Under the pieces are notes generated by a model. That model ran no database searches. It was not told the DNA's origin and worked only from the letters and a program-made list of their open reading frames with translations. The translations under genes were made by a program, and so were the position numbers. From BP-464 sp963825415 (GTDB lineage: Bacteria > Actinomycetota > Thermoleophilia > Solirubrobacterales > Solirubrobacteraceae), in contig CAWGTD010000006.1 in the NCBI GenBank assembly GCA_963825415.1, positions 682,001 through 746,000 of the forward strand: a DNA stretch of 64,000 nt, in the 5' to 3' direction. Of the stretch, positions 26,111 to 34,382 are shown piece after piece (the stretch's first letter is position 1; every line of letters begins with the position of its first letter).

Positions 26111-26539
26111 CTACCGGCGGCTGATCGAGTCGACGGCGGTCGCGCAGGCGTCGAGGACGTCGTCGCGGCTCTCGGCCTGCCACTGGCACTCGATCGCCCA
26201 GCGCTCGCTCCTCACGCGGACCACGTGGAGGCGCGACACGACGCTCCTGCCCTGGACCTCGTGCGCGACGTCGCCACGCGGGACGCTCACGCCTCGCGCC
26301 AGCCGCCGCACGGCGATCACGTCGAGCTTGTCGATCCCGACCGCCGCCACCACGTCGCCGCGGCTGTCGAACTGGTCGATCGACGCCTCGATGAATTCCG
26401 CCGGAACGCGGAACGTGAACGGCACGTCGTCGTCGGAGAACGTCCGGTCGCCGGTCGCCTCGCCCGCGGCCGAGCAGCCCGCGAGGCCGGCGCAGGCGAG
26501 CGCCGCCAGAACGATTTGCCTACAGCAAGTAGGAAGCAC
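26111..26539 (-). CDS. Putative lipoprotein of unknown function
   Basis: 142 residues from a GTG at 26539. The N-terminus has a short lipoprotein signal with lipobox 'LAGC' (Cys22) after 'IVLAALACAG'. The mature part ('VPFTFRVPAEFIEASIDQFD', 'VSRLHVVRVRSERWAIECQW') has the beta-rich look of PsbP/Mog1-like lipoproteins, but I cannot assign a family. The start overlaps the operator-like element at 26526-26550, so its expression could be co-controlled with the divergent acyl-CoA dehydrogenase gene. Confidence 0.6.
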   Translation of the reverse strand: MLPTCCRQIVLAALACAGLAGCSAAGEATGDRTFSDDDVPFTFRVPAEFIEASIDQFDSRGDVVAAVGIDKLDVIAVRRLARGVSVPRGDVAHEVQGRSVVSRLHVVRVRSERWAIECQWQAESRDDVLDACATAVDSISRR

Positions 26540-26550
26540 TACTGTCCACT
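26526..26550. promoter_or_regulatory. Operator-like palindrome, copy 2
   Basis: A 25-bp element just upstream of the acyl-CoA dehydrogenase ATG. Its core is a perfect palindrome, AGTAG, six bases, CTACT (26528-26543). It matches copy 1 (21483-21507) at 18 of 25 positions, including an outer CACT at the right end. It lies 3 bp from the ATG at 26554, so a bound protein would block the promoter or the start. Confidence 0.5.
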
Positions 26551-26553
26551 TTC

Positions 26554-27742
26554 ATGGCCGCCACAGAGACCGTACTCAAGCCCGACTTCGGGGCGAAGCG
26601 CAAGCACTTCATCTTCACCGACGAGCACGAGCAGCTGCGCGAGTCGATCCGCGGGTTCGTGACCCGCGAGTTCGCCCCCCACGCCGAGGAGTGGGAGGTG
26701 ACGACCTTCCCTGACGAGGTGTTCACCAAGCTCGGCGCCCAAGGCTTCCTCGGGCTCGACAAGCCGGTCGAGTACGGCGGCGAGGGCGGCGACTACTACG
26801 CGTCGCTGGTCCTCGGCGAGGAGATGGTCCACGCGAAGTCCGGCGGGCTGGCGATGGGCGTCGCGGTCCACACCGACATGGCGATGCCTCCGATCCTCGC
26901 GTTCGGCACCGAGGAGCAGAAGCAGGAGTGGGTCGTGCCCGCCATCAAGGGCGAGAAGATCCTCTGCCTCGGGATCACCGAGCCGGACGCCGGCTCCGAC
27001 GTCGCGGGCATCAAGACCCGCGCCGTGCGCGACGGCGAGGAGTACGTCATCAACGGCTCGAAGACCTACATCACCAACGGCCACCGCGCCGACGTGATCG
27101 TGCTGGTCACCAAGACCGATCCCGACGCCGGCTACGACGGCTTCACCCTCTTCCTCGTTCCGATGGACGCGCCCGGGCGTGATCAGGGAGAAGAAGCTCG
27201 AGAAGCTCGGGATGCACGCGTCGGACACCGCGCTGCTCGCCTTCCAGGACGTCCGCGTTCCCGACACGGCGGTGCTCGGCCAGGTCGGCAAGGGCTTCTA
27301 CCACATCATGTGGGAGCTCCAGGGCGAGCGCCTGATCGGCGCGGCGGGCTGCGTCGCCGGCGCCCAGCGGTGCTTCGAGCAGACGCTGCAGTACGCGACC
27401 GAGCGCACGGCGTTCGGCCGCCAGATCGGCAAGTTCCAGGTCATCCGCCACAAGTTCGCCGAGATGGCGACCAAGATCGAGAGCGCGCGCCAGATGGTCT
27501 ACGTCACGGCCTGGCGCTTCCAGAACGGCGAGTACCCCGTGCGCGAGATCTCGATGGCCAAGCTCCACGCCGCGCGGATCGCGGTCGAGGTCGCCGACGA
27601 GTGCATCCAGATCCACGGCGGCGCCGGCTACATGAAGGAATACGGGGTCGAGCGCGTCTGGCGCGACATGCGCCTGAACCGCATCGGCGCGGGCACCGAC
27701 GAGATCATGCTCGACGTCATCGGGCGCTCGTACGGGCTGTAG
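26554..27742 (+). CDS. Acyl-CoA dehydrogenase (one-base frameshift)
   Basis: The first frame encodes the N-terminal and middle domains: 'FIFTDEHEQLRESIRGFVTR', 'CLGITEPDAGSDVAGIKTRA' (FAD/substrate loop) and 'VINGSKTYITNGHRADVIV'. The frame breaks at the GGG run 27175-27177. Dropping one G gives 'VPMDAPGVIREKKLEKLGMH' and the rest: 'TERTAFGRQIGKFQVIRHKF', 'QIHGGAGYMKEYGVERVWRD', 'IGAGTDEIMLDVIGRSYGL'. The repaired protein has about 395 residues, normal for the family. It oxidises acyl-CoA to 2-enoyl-CoA with FAD and electron-transfer flavoprotein. It heads an operon with SnoaL, the HerA remnant and a second acyl-CoA dehydrogenase. Confidence 0.9.
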
Positions 27743-27770
27743 CCCGCGGGCTGCTGGCAGACTCCCGCCG

Positions 27771-28172
27771 GTGACACCCGAGGAGCGCGTCCGCGCGTAC
27801 TACGACGACCTCAGCTCCGGCGACGCCGACGCCGTGGCCCGGCACTTCACCGACGACGCGATCCACTACTACACGCGCCGCGCCCCGCACCTGGGTGCCC
27901 GCGCGATCGCGGACAACGCGGCCGCCGCCGTCGAGCATCTCAACGCCGTCTGGGTGCTGGAGAGCCTCGCCGGCGACGGCGAGCAGATCGCGATCGAGTG
28001 GTCGATGGCGTTCGACCACCCGACGAAAGGAACACGCATGCTCGACCGCGGCGCGGAGTTCTTCCGCTTCCGCGACGACCTCATCTGCGAGGTCCGCGCC
28101 TACTACAACGAACGCGGCGGCGACCTGATCGGCTTCGACCACGCGAGCCGCGGCCACACGGTTCTGCCATGA
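27771..28172 (+). CDS. SnoaL-like / NTF2-fold protein
   Basis: 133 residues from a GTG at 27771. 'EERVRAYYDDLSSGDADAVA' and 'RHFTDDAIHYYTRRAPHLGA' are the N-terminal helix-strand of the SnoaL-like NTF2 fold. 'EFFRFRDDLICEVRAYYN' is the closing strand pair. The cone-shaped pocket typically holds a small hydrophobic molecule, as in ketosteroid isomerase and limonene-epoxide hydrolase relatives. It lies 28 bp after the acyl-CoA dehydrogenase and its stop overlaps the next start (ATGA), so it is in the same operon. Confidence 0.8.
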   Translation: MTPEERVRAYYDDLSSGDADAVARHFTDDAIHYYTRRAPHLGARAIADNAAAAVEHLNAVWVLESLAGDGEQIAIEWSMAFDHPTKGTRMLDRGAEFFRFRDDLICEVRAYYNERGGDLIGFDHASRGHTVLP

Positions 28173-28476
28173 CCGACTTCGCCAAGACCGTGGCCGAGGC
28201 CTACGCCGCCAAGGGCCCGGCGCTGCAGCTGGGCCGCGGCGTCCACGAGGGCAAGCTCGCCTACGGCACGCGCGTGGACAACGAGTCCGCGCGCGAGAAG
28301 CTCGCCGCCCGCACCGCCGCGCCGCGGCCGCGCCGCCCGCCCCGCCGGTCGAGGCACCCGCTCCGAAGAAGGAGCACAAGGAGGCGGCCGACGCCGCCTC
28401 CGGCGGTGTCGAGGCCAAGGCGCTCGAGCGGCAGGTCGTGCGCGGCGTCTTCGGCATGCTCAAGAAGCGGCTGTGA
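28169..28476 (+). pseudogene. Internally deleted HerA-like (DUF853) ATPase gene
   Basis: The N-terminus 'MTDFAKTVAEAYAAKGPALQ' plus 'LGRGVHEGKLA' matches the start of actinobacterial DUF853/HerA-like ATPases. It runs directly into 'YGTRVDNESAREKLAARTAA', which in those proteins lies near the C-terminus after the ATPase core. After a one-base shift near 28315-28330 the end reads 'LERQVVRGVFGMLKKRL', again the family terminus. The central 350-400 residues, with the Walker motifs, are missing, so ATPase activity is impossible. Start and stop overlap both neighbours (ATGA at 28169, GTGA at 28473), so the operon spacing is intact. Confidence 0.7.
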
Positions 28477-29609
28477 ACCCGTTCTCCGCGGAGCACGAGG
28501 AGCTGCGCGAGTCGATCCGGCGCTACGTCGCCAACGAGCTTCGTCCCCACGCGCGCGAGTGGGAGGACGCCCGCTGGTTTCCCAACGACGTCTTCACGCG
28601 CATGGGCGAGCTCGGCTTCCTCGGGCTGAAGTACCCCGAGGAGTACGGCGGCCAGGGCGGCAACTATCTCCACGACGCCGTGCTCAGCGAGGAGCTGGCC
28701 CGTTGCGGCTCGGGCGGGCTGGCGGCCGGCATCGGCGCGCACGTCGGCATCGCCACGCCGCCGGTGTGGAAGTTCGGCACCGACGACCAGAAGCAGCGCT
28801 ACCTCGCCCCCGCGATCCGCGGCGAGAAGATCGCGGCGCTGGGCATCACCGAGCCCGACGCGGGCTCCGACGTCGCCGCGATCAAGACGCGCGCGACGCG
28901 CGTCGACGGCGGCTGGAACGTCAACGGCTCGAAGATGTTCATCACCAACGGCGTGCGCGCCGACTTCGTCGTCACCGCGGTGAAGACGACCGCGCAGGGC
29001 GGCCACCACGGCATCAGCTTCCTGATCGTCGACACCGACCAGCCCGGCTACACCGCCGACAAGATCGAGAAGCTGGGCTGGCACGCGTCGGACACCGCGC
29101 TGATCGCGATGGACGACGTCTTCGTCCCCGACGAGAACCTGCTCGGCGGCGAGCACGAGGGCTTCAAGCTGATCATGGCCAACTTCCAGTGGGAGCGGCT
29201 GCTGATGGCGCTCGGCTCGACGGCCGCGATGCAGGCGATCTACGAGCGCACCGTCGAGTTCGTCGGCCAGCGCCAGGCCTTCGGCCGGCCGATCGGCAAG
29301 TTCCAGTCGATCCGCCACCGTCTGGCGGACCACGCCACGACGATCCACGCGGCGCGCTGCGTGACCTACGACGCGCTCGCTCGCTTCGCCTCCGGCGAGG
29401 ACGTCGTCAAGGAGGTCACGATGGCCAAGCTGATCACCCAGCGCTCGGCCTTCGACCTGATCGACGACTGCCTGCAGATGCACGGCGGCGCCGGCTACAT
29501 GGCCGAGTACGACCTCGAACGCGCCGCGCGCGACTCGCGCCTCGGGCCGATCGGCGGCGGCACCGACGAGATCATGCGCGAGATCCTCTCGAAGGTCATC
29601 GGGCTCTAG
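28473..29609 (+). CDS. Acyl-CoA dehydrogenase
   Basis: 378 residues from a GTG at 28473 and complete. 'FSAEHEELRESIRRYVANEL', 'LGITEPDAGSDVAAIKTRAT', 'NGSKMFITNGVRADFVVTAV', 'AFGRPIGKFQSIRHRLADHA' and 'QMHGGAGYMAEYDLERAARD' cover all three domains. The ending 'IGGGTDEIMREILSKVIGL' is normal. It is a clear paralogue of the enzyme at 26554 and lies in the same operon, so the two probably act on related acyl-CoAs or form a hetero-oligomer, as described for some actinobacterial steroid-degrading enzymes. The last part is inference. Confidence 0.92.
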   Translation: MNPFSAEHEELRESIRRYVANELRPHAREWEDARWFPNDVFTRMGELGFLGLKYPEEYGGQGGNYLHDAVLSEELARCGSGGLAAGIGAHVGIATPPVWKFGTDDQKQRYLAPAIRGEKIAALGITEPDAGSDVAAIKTRATRVDGGWNVNGSKMFITNGVRADFVVTAVKTTAQGGHHGISFLIVDTDQPGYTADKIEKLGWHASDTALIAMDDVFVPDENLLGGEHEGFKLIMANFQWERLLMALGSTAAMQAIYERTVEFVGQRQAFGRPIGKFQSIRHRLADHATTIHAARCVTYDALARFASGEDVVKEVTMAKLITQRSAFDLIDDCLQMHGGAGYMAEYDLERAARDSRLGPIGGGTDEIMREILSKVIGL

Positions 29610-29650
29610 CGCGACGGGAACCGGCCGGGCCCGGCCGGTGTACCCCGGGC

Positions 29651-30256
29651 ATGACCAGACCGCTCGCCCTGCTCATCGCCGCCGGCGCCCTGCTGGCGCT
29701 GCCCGCCGGCGCGACCGCCAAGGAGGTCTCGAAGGCCACCATCTGCGGCGCGGACGGCTGCACCACCGAGAAGGACCACAAGGCCGTCGCCGCCGCGGTC
29801 GAGCAGGGCGGCCCGCCCGGCGGGCCGCCCAACCGCGGCGCCGCCTTCTACCGGGTCACGGTTCACATCAAGGGCGACCCGCAGGGCTTCAAGCTGCTGA
29901 TCGCGCCGGGCGCCGCAAGCTGCGCGCCGACGGGCGGACGTGGATCACGATGACGCCCGCGGCGGTGTCCGCGTGGCGCAAGCTCTTCGACGGGGTCAAG
30001 CCGTTCCCCGCGGCCAAGCTCCCCGACGTCGACCCCACCGCCTCCGTCCGCGCCGAAGCTCACGACGACCGGGGCGCTGCCGCCCCAGACCTACGCGCCG
30101 GCCCTGACCAACCCGCCGAGACCCGCCACAGGCGACGGTACGGCGTGGGGGCTGATCGCCGCGCTCGGAGCCGGGGCGATCGCGCTGCTCGCCGCCGGGG
30201 CCGCGCTGGTCACGCGGCGCCGCCGGGGCGACGGGCGGGCGCCGGTCATGTCGTAA
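29651..30256 (+). CDS. Secreted/membrane protein of unknown function (two frameshifts)
   Basis: Starts with a signal peptide (MTRPLALLIAAGALLALPAG). The mature part opens with 'KATICGADGCTTEKDHKAVA'. Shifts near 29912 and near 30050 join it to 'KLRADGRTWITMTPAAVSAW' and then 'LPPQTYAPALTNPPRPATGD', ending in a membrane helix and basic tail ('GLIAALGAGAIALLAAGAAL', 'VTRRRRGDGRAPVMS'). Joined, about 200 residues: an exported domain held by a C-terminal anchor. I do not recognise the family. The conserved signal and anchor suggest a real gene with two sequence errors. Confidence 0.55.
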
Positions 30257-30269
30257 GGAGGACCGCGGT

Positions 30270-30318
30270 GCGGTCGTCGAGGGGCGGGCCATAGAGTCCG
30301 CCCCTCGATTTCGACCGC
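30270..30318. terminator. Long hairpin between the secreted protein gene and SDR gene
   Basis: A perfect 11-bp inverted repeat, TCGAGGGGCGG (30277-30287) and its complement (30298-30308), with a 10-nt loop. It is extended by GCGGTCG (30270-30276) and CGACCGC (30312-30318) across a TTT bulge, for 18 paired bases in all. It begins 13 bp after the upstream stop, so it probably ends that transcript. The loop holds CATAGAGT, which might overlap the promoter of the next gene. Confidence 0.5.
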
Positions 30319-30336
30319 GTTCCAAGGAGAAACCGC

Positions 30337-31164
30337 ATGGGAGTCCTAGACGACAAGGTGGCGATCGTCACCGGATCGGCCCGCGGCATCGGCCGCGCGA
30401 CGGCCGAGCTGCTCAGCGAGCACGGCGCCAAGGTGCTGATCAACGACCTCGACGGCGACGTGGCCGAGCAGACCGCCGGCGAAATCGCCGGCGAGACCGC
30501 CGTCTACGCCGGCGACCTGACCAAGGAGGGCGAGCCCGACAAGCTCGTCCAGACCGCGATCGACGCCTGGGGCCGGATCGACATCATCGTCAACAACGCG
30601 GGCTACACGCTCGACGCGCCGATCCACAAGATGAGCGACGACTGGTTCCAGAAGATGCTCGACATCCACGTCGTCGCGCCGTTCCGGATCATCCGCGCCG
30701 CCGCGCCGCACCTGCGCGAGCCGGCCAAGAAGGAGCGCGAGGAGGGCCGCGAGGTCTTCCGCAAGATCGTCAACGTCACCTCGGTGTCGGGCACGATGGG
30801 CAACGCGGGGCAGGCCAACTACTCGTCGGCCAAGGCGGCGGTCGTCGGCCTGACCAAGACGGTGGCCAAGGAGTGGGGCCAGTTCAAGATCAACTGCAAT
30901 GCGATCGCCTTCGGCTTCATCGAGACGCGCCTGACCGCCGCCAAGGAGGACACCAACGTCATGGAGATCGACGGCGAGAAGGTCCAGCTCGGCATCCCCG
31001 AGCAGCTGCGCGGCATGGGCGCGATGCTCATCCCGCTCGGCCGGCCGGGGACGCCGGAGGAGGCCGCTGGCGGCGTGTTCATCCTGTGCTCGCCGTGGAG
31101 CAACTACGTCCACGGCCAGGTGATCAACGTCACCGGCGGGCAGTTCGTCGGCATGACGACCTAG
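30337..31164 (+). CDS. Short-chain dehydrogenase/reductase (SDR)
   Basis: 275 residues, classical SDR. 'VAIVTGSARGIGRATAELLS' is the TGxxxGxG cofactor motif, 'IIVNNAGYT' the NNAG strand, and 'SVSGTMGNAGQANYSSAKAA' supplies the catalytic Ser and YxxxK. 'INDLDGD' has an Asp after the second strand, favouring NAD(H). An insertion 'REPAKKEREEGREVFRKIVN' before the catalytic Ser is longer than usual. It is similar to 3-hydroxyacyl-CoA or 3-oxoacyl reductases. A Shine-Dalgarno (AAGGAG) lies 7 bp before the ATG. Confidence 0.9.
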   Translation: MGVLDDKVAIVTGSARGIGRATAELLSEHGAKVLINDLDGDVAEQTAGEIAGETAVYAGDLTKEGEPDKLVQTAIDAWGRIDIIVNNAGYTLDAPIHKMSDDWFQKMLDIHVVAPFRIIRAAAPHLREPAKKEREEGREVFRKIVNVTSVSGTMGNAGQANYSSAKAAVVGLTKTVAKEWGQFKINCNAIAFGFIETRLTAAKEDTNVMEIDGEKVQLGIPEQLRGMGAMLIPLGRPGTPEEAAGGVFILCSPWSNYVHGQVINVTGGQFVGMTT

Positions 31165-31204
31165 CGGAAGATTGGGAGGCGCACACGCCGGTCATAAGGT
31201 CGGC

Positions 31205-32675
31205 GTGTGCAACGCCCCCACCCGTTACACGGAGCGCGACGGCTACGCGATCGCCTACCAGGTCATCGGCGACGGCCCCATCGACCTGCTCTTCGCGCCC
31301 GGGTTCATCTCCCACCTGGACCTCCAGTGGACCGAGCCGAAGTTCACGCGCTTCCTCACGCGGCTGGCCTCGTTCTCGCGGCTGATCATGTACGACAAAC
31401 CGGGGACCGGCCTGTCGGACCCGATCCCGCACCTGCCGCCGATCGAGGAGCGAGCGGCCGACATCGAGGCGGTGCTCGACGCGGCGGGCTCCGAGCGCGC
31501 CGTCCTGCTCGGCCTGTCGGAGGGCGGCCCTGCGTCGATCCTCCTGGCCGCCACGCGGCCGCGAGCGGGTCGTCTCGCTGATCCTCTGCGGCACGTTCGC
31601 CGTGATGCCCGCGATGGCACCCGAAGACCACACGCCGGAGGTCCAGGCGCGGTCGCTGCAGTCGATGGACAACCTGATGGCGGCGCTCGAGAACTGGGGC
31701 GAGGGCGACAGCCTCGAGATCTTCGCACCGAGCATGACCAGCGACCTCTTCAAGCGCTTCTACGCGACCTTCGCGCGCGCGGCGGCCAGCCCCCGAATGG
31801 CGAGAGTGCTCATCGACGCAGTTGGGCTCATCGACGTGCGCGACGTCCTGCCGGCCGTCCGCGTGCCCACGATGGTCGCGCACGTCGAGGGCGACAAGGC
31901 CGTCCCGGTGGAGTGCGGCCGACTGCTGGCCGAGCGGATCCCCGGTGCCCGCATCGTCGAGTACCCGGGCATCGACCACGCGTTCTGGATCGCCGACCCC
32001 GACCTCATGAGCGACGACATCGAGCAGTTCGTCACGGGCTCGGTGCACGAGCGCCCGCCCGACCGGGTGCTGGCCACCGTCCTGTTCACCGACATCGTCG
32101 GCTCGACCGAGCAGGCCGCCCGGATGGGCGATGCCACCTGGCGCGGCGTGCTGGAGCGCCACGACGAGCTGATCTCCGAGCGCGTCACGGCCCACGGCGG
32201 CCGGGTCGTCAAGAACCTCGGCGACGGCGCGTTGGCCACCTTCGACGGGCCGGCGAGGGCGGTGCACTGCGCGGAGCAGTTGTGCACGGCTGTCGAGGAG
32301 CTCGGCGTGCAGCTGCGCGCCGGAGTGCACACCGGCGAGTGCGACGTGATCGGCGACGACCTCGGCGGCCTGGCGGTGCACATCGGCGCGCGCGTCGGCG
32401 CCTTGGCGGGCCCCGGCGAGGTGCTGGTGTCGGGCACCGTGAAGGACCTCGTCGTCGGCTCGGGCATGAACTTCGCCGACCGCGGCGAGCAGGAGCTCAA
32501 GGGCGTGCCGGGCAGCTGGCGGCTCTACGCGCTCGGCGAGGATCGCCGTCTCGAGCCCCGCGACGTCCCGCTCGACGGGCCCGCCGCCCACATGCGCCGC
32601 GGCGACCGGATGACGGTCGCGCTCGCCCGACGCGCCCCGCGCATGATGCGCATGGGTGCGCGCATGGCGACCGCG
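31205..32675 (+). CDS. Alpha/beta-hydrolase fused to class III adenylate/guanylate cyclase (frameshifted)
   Basis: From the GTG at 31205 the protein opens with 'TRYTERDGYAIAYQVIGDGP' and 'LLGLSEGGPASILLAATRP' (GxSxG-like elbow 'GLSEGG'). A shift near 31557-31563 then joins it to 'CGTFAVMPAMAPEDHTPEV' and the second half of the hydrolase domain. A class III cyclase domain follows: 'LFTDIVGSTEQAARMGD' (metal Asp), 'GGRVVKNLGDGALATF' (second Asp), 'RAGVHTGECDVIGDDLGGLA'. This architecture is common in actinobacteria. It likely makes cAMP in response to a ligand bound by the hydrolase-like domain. The original stop seems lost near 32675, where the frame runs into the GNAT gene. Confidence 0.78.
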
Positions 32676-32683
32676 GGACCTGG

Positions 32684-33131
32684 GTGCGCGTCGAGCTCGT
32701 CCGGCGAGGGCGACCTGCCCGAGCTGCTGGTCCTGATGCGCGGCTACTGCGACTTCTACGAGGTCGCGCCGGCCGACGAGGACCTGCTCGCGCTGTCCCG
32801 CGCGCTGCTCGCCGACCCCGAGCGCGAGGGCGTCCAGCTGCTCGCCCGCGACGACGACGGCCGGGCGATCGGCTTCGCCACGGTCTTCTGGTCGTGGTCG
32901 ACGCTCCAGGCCGGCCGGCTCGGCGTGATGAACGATCTGTTCGTCGCCGCCGAGGCGCGCGGCACCGGGGCCGCCGAGGCGCTGATCGCCGCATGTCGTG
33001 ACGAGGCGCGCAAGCGCGGCGCGGTGTGGCTGGCCTGGCAGACCGCCAAGACCAACGAACGCGCCCAGCGCGTCTACGACCGCGTCGGCGCCGAGCGTGC
33101 CGAGTGGATCGATTACGGTCTGCGCCCATGA
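32684..33131 (+). CDS. GNAT family N-acetyltransferase (N-terminus frameshifted)
   Basis: The likely start is GTG 32684 (MRVELVRRG). One extra G in the GGG at 32708-32710 breaks the frame, after which 'LPELLVLMRGYCDFYEVAPA' continues to the stop. 'GVMNDLFVAAEARGTGAAEA' is the acetyl-CoA pyrophosphate loop (motif A, RGTGAA), and 'WQTAKTNERAQRVYDRVGAE' the C-terminal motif. About 148 residues after repair, normal for GNAT. As written, the frame is open with the upstream cyclase, which would look like a fusion. I consider that an artefact. The stop overlaps the cupin start by four bases. Confidence 0.75.
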
Positions 33132-33499
33132 AGGTGATCAAGCCGGGAGGCGACCGCGAGGTGCCCCGCGGGGTGGTCGGAGGCGCCGAGATCTCCCAGG
33201 CCACCGCGGGCGCGCACAACATCTACATGGGCGTCTTCAGGGTGCCTCCCGGCGCGCGGTCGCGGCCGCACTACCACGAGAACTGCGAGAGCGCCGTGTA
33301 CATGCTCTCCGGCCGGCTGCTCGTCCGGTGGGGCGAGCACCTCGAGGAGTCCTTCGAGCTCGAGCACGGCGACCTGGTCTACGTCCCGCCGCGCGAGACC
33401 CACATCCTGGAGAACCTCTCGGACTCCGACCCCGCCGAGTACGTCGTGGCCCGAGACGCCCCGACCGAGGACTCGGTCGAGGTCCCCTGGGCGGGCTAA
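33128..33499 (+). CDS. Cupin domain protein
   Basis: 123 residues. 'GVFRVPPGARSRPHYHENCE' and 'SAVYMLSGRLLVRWG' form cupin motif 1, with His-x-His and Glu metal ligands. 'HGDLVYVPPRETHILENLSD' is motif 2 with the third His. A single-domain cupin probably binds Mn, Fe or Zn and could be an isomerase, dioxygenase or sensor. No function can be assigned. It is coupled to the GNAT gene (ATGA) and its TAA lies at the tetranucleotide shared with the convergent glycosyltransferase end. Confidence 0.85.
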   Translation: MKVIKPGGDREVPRGVVGGAEISQATAGAHNIYMGVFRVPPGARSRPHYHENCESAVYMLSGRLLVRWGEHLEESFELEHGDLVYVPPRETHILENLSDSDPAEYVVARDAPTEDSVEVPWAG

Positions 33500-34382
33500 C
33501 CCGGCGTCGCGAAGGCCCGATCGCAAGGCGAGCCCGCTCCCAGGCGAAGCCGGTCGCGTTCGCCGCCTGCCACACCGCCAGCAGCGCGACCGTCCGCGCG
33601 GCCCGCGGGCCGGGGCGCAGGCCGAATGTCACGCGCCACAGCGCCGGGTCGAGGTAGAACGACAGCTCGTCGCGCAGGCGCCCCGTCCCGCGCGCCACGC
33701 GGGCTGCGTGGAAGCGTGCCGCGCCGCGCCCATAAGCGAAGTGCTGGCGCCAGAAGCGCCTCAGGTCGAGGTCGTGAGCGTGACGGACGACCGCCTCCGG
33801 GACGTAGACGAGGCGGCCGCCGGCCGCGCGCCAGCGGTCGCAGAAGTCGCGGTCCTCCGATGCTCCCGGGAAGCGCCGCCCGTCGAACCCGCCGACCGCC
33901 GCGAAGTCCTCGCGGCGAAGCACGAGGTTGTTGGACGCCAGGAAGCGCGCGTCGGAGCGCTGGTGGTTCAGATGCGCATAGACGAGGTCCTGGACGTGCT
34001 GGCTGGTCGCCGCGTACGGGTTGTCGGCGAGGTGGTTGACGGTCTGCCCGCCGCTCGCAACCCCGGGGCCGAGCGCGGGCGCCAAACGCCCCAGCCAGTC
34101 GCGATCCGGCTCGCAGTCGTCGTCGGTGAAGGCGATCACGTCACCCTCGGCTGCTCCCGCGCCCGCATTTCGTGCCGCTCCCGGGCCGCCCCCAGCCACC
34201 CGCAGGACGCGGACGCACAGCTGCGCCGGTGGCGGCAGGAGTCCGAGGCTGCTCCCGTCGTCGACGACGACCACCTCGAGCCTCTCGGCGGGGTGGTCGA
34301 GCCGCTCGATCGCGGCCAGGCAGCGCGCCAGCGCCAGCGGGCGATCGCGCGTGGGGACGACGATCGAGACGCTCGGGGTCAA
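33496..34382 (-). CDS. Glycosyltransferase family 2 (probable C-terminal frameshift)
   Basis: Starts at TTG 34382, overlapping the Gfo/Idh stop (TTGA). 'SVSIVVPTRDRPLALARCLA' and 'EVVVVDDGSS' are the GT-A nucleotide-sugar strands, 'VIAFTDDDCEPDRDWL' the DxD metal motif, and 'FPGASEDRDFCDRWRAAGGR' the catalytic ED region. About 295 residues. As written, the frame runs past 33500 to 33237 across the cupin gene in low-quality Arg/Pro/Gly residues. A one-base change near 33505-33530 gives 'DRAFATPG' and a TAG at 33498-33496. It acts on the cytoplasmic face to add a sugar to a lipid, protein or polymer. It is probably a partner of the neighbouring Gfo/Idh enzyme. Confidence 0.8.

Noticed and set aside
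31602..33131. Cyclase-GNAT fusion protein
   Set aside because: A separate GNAT start exists in another frame and an extra G explains the read-through, so two genes are more likely.
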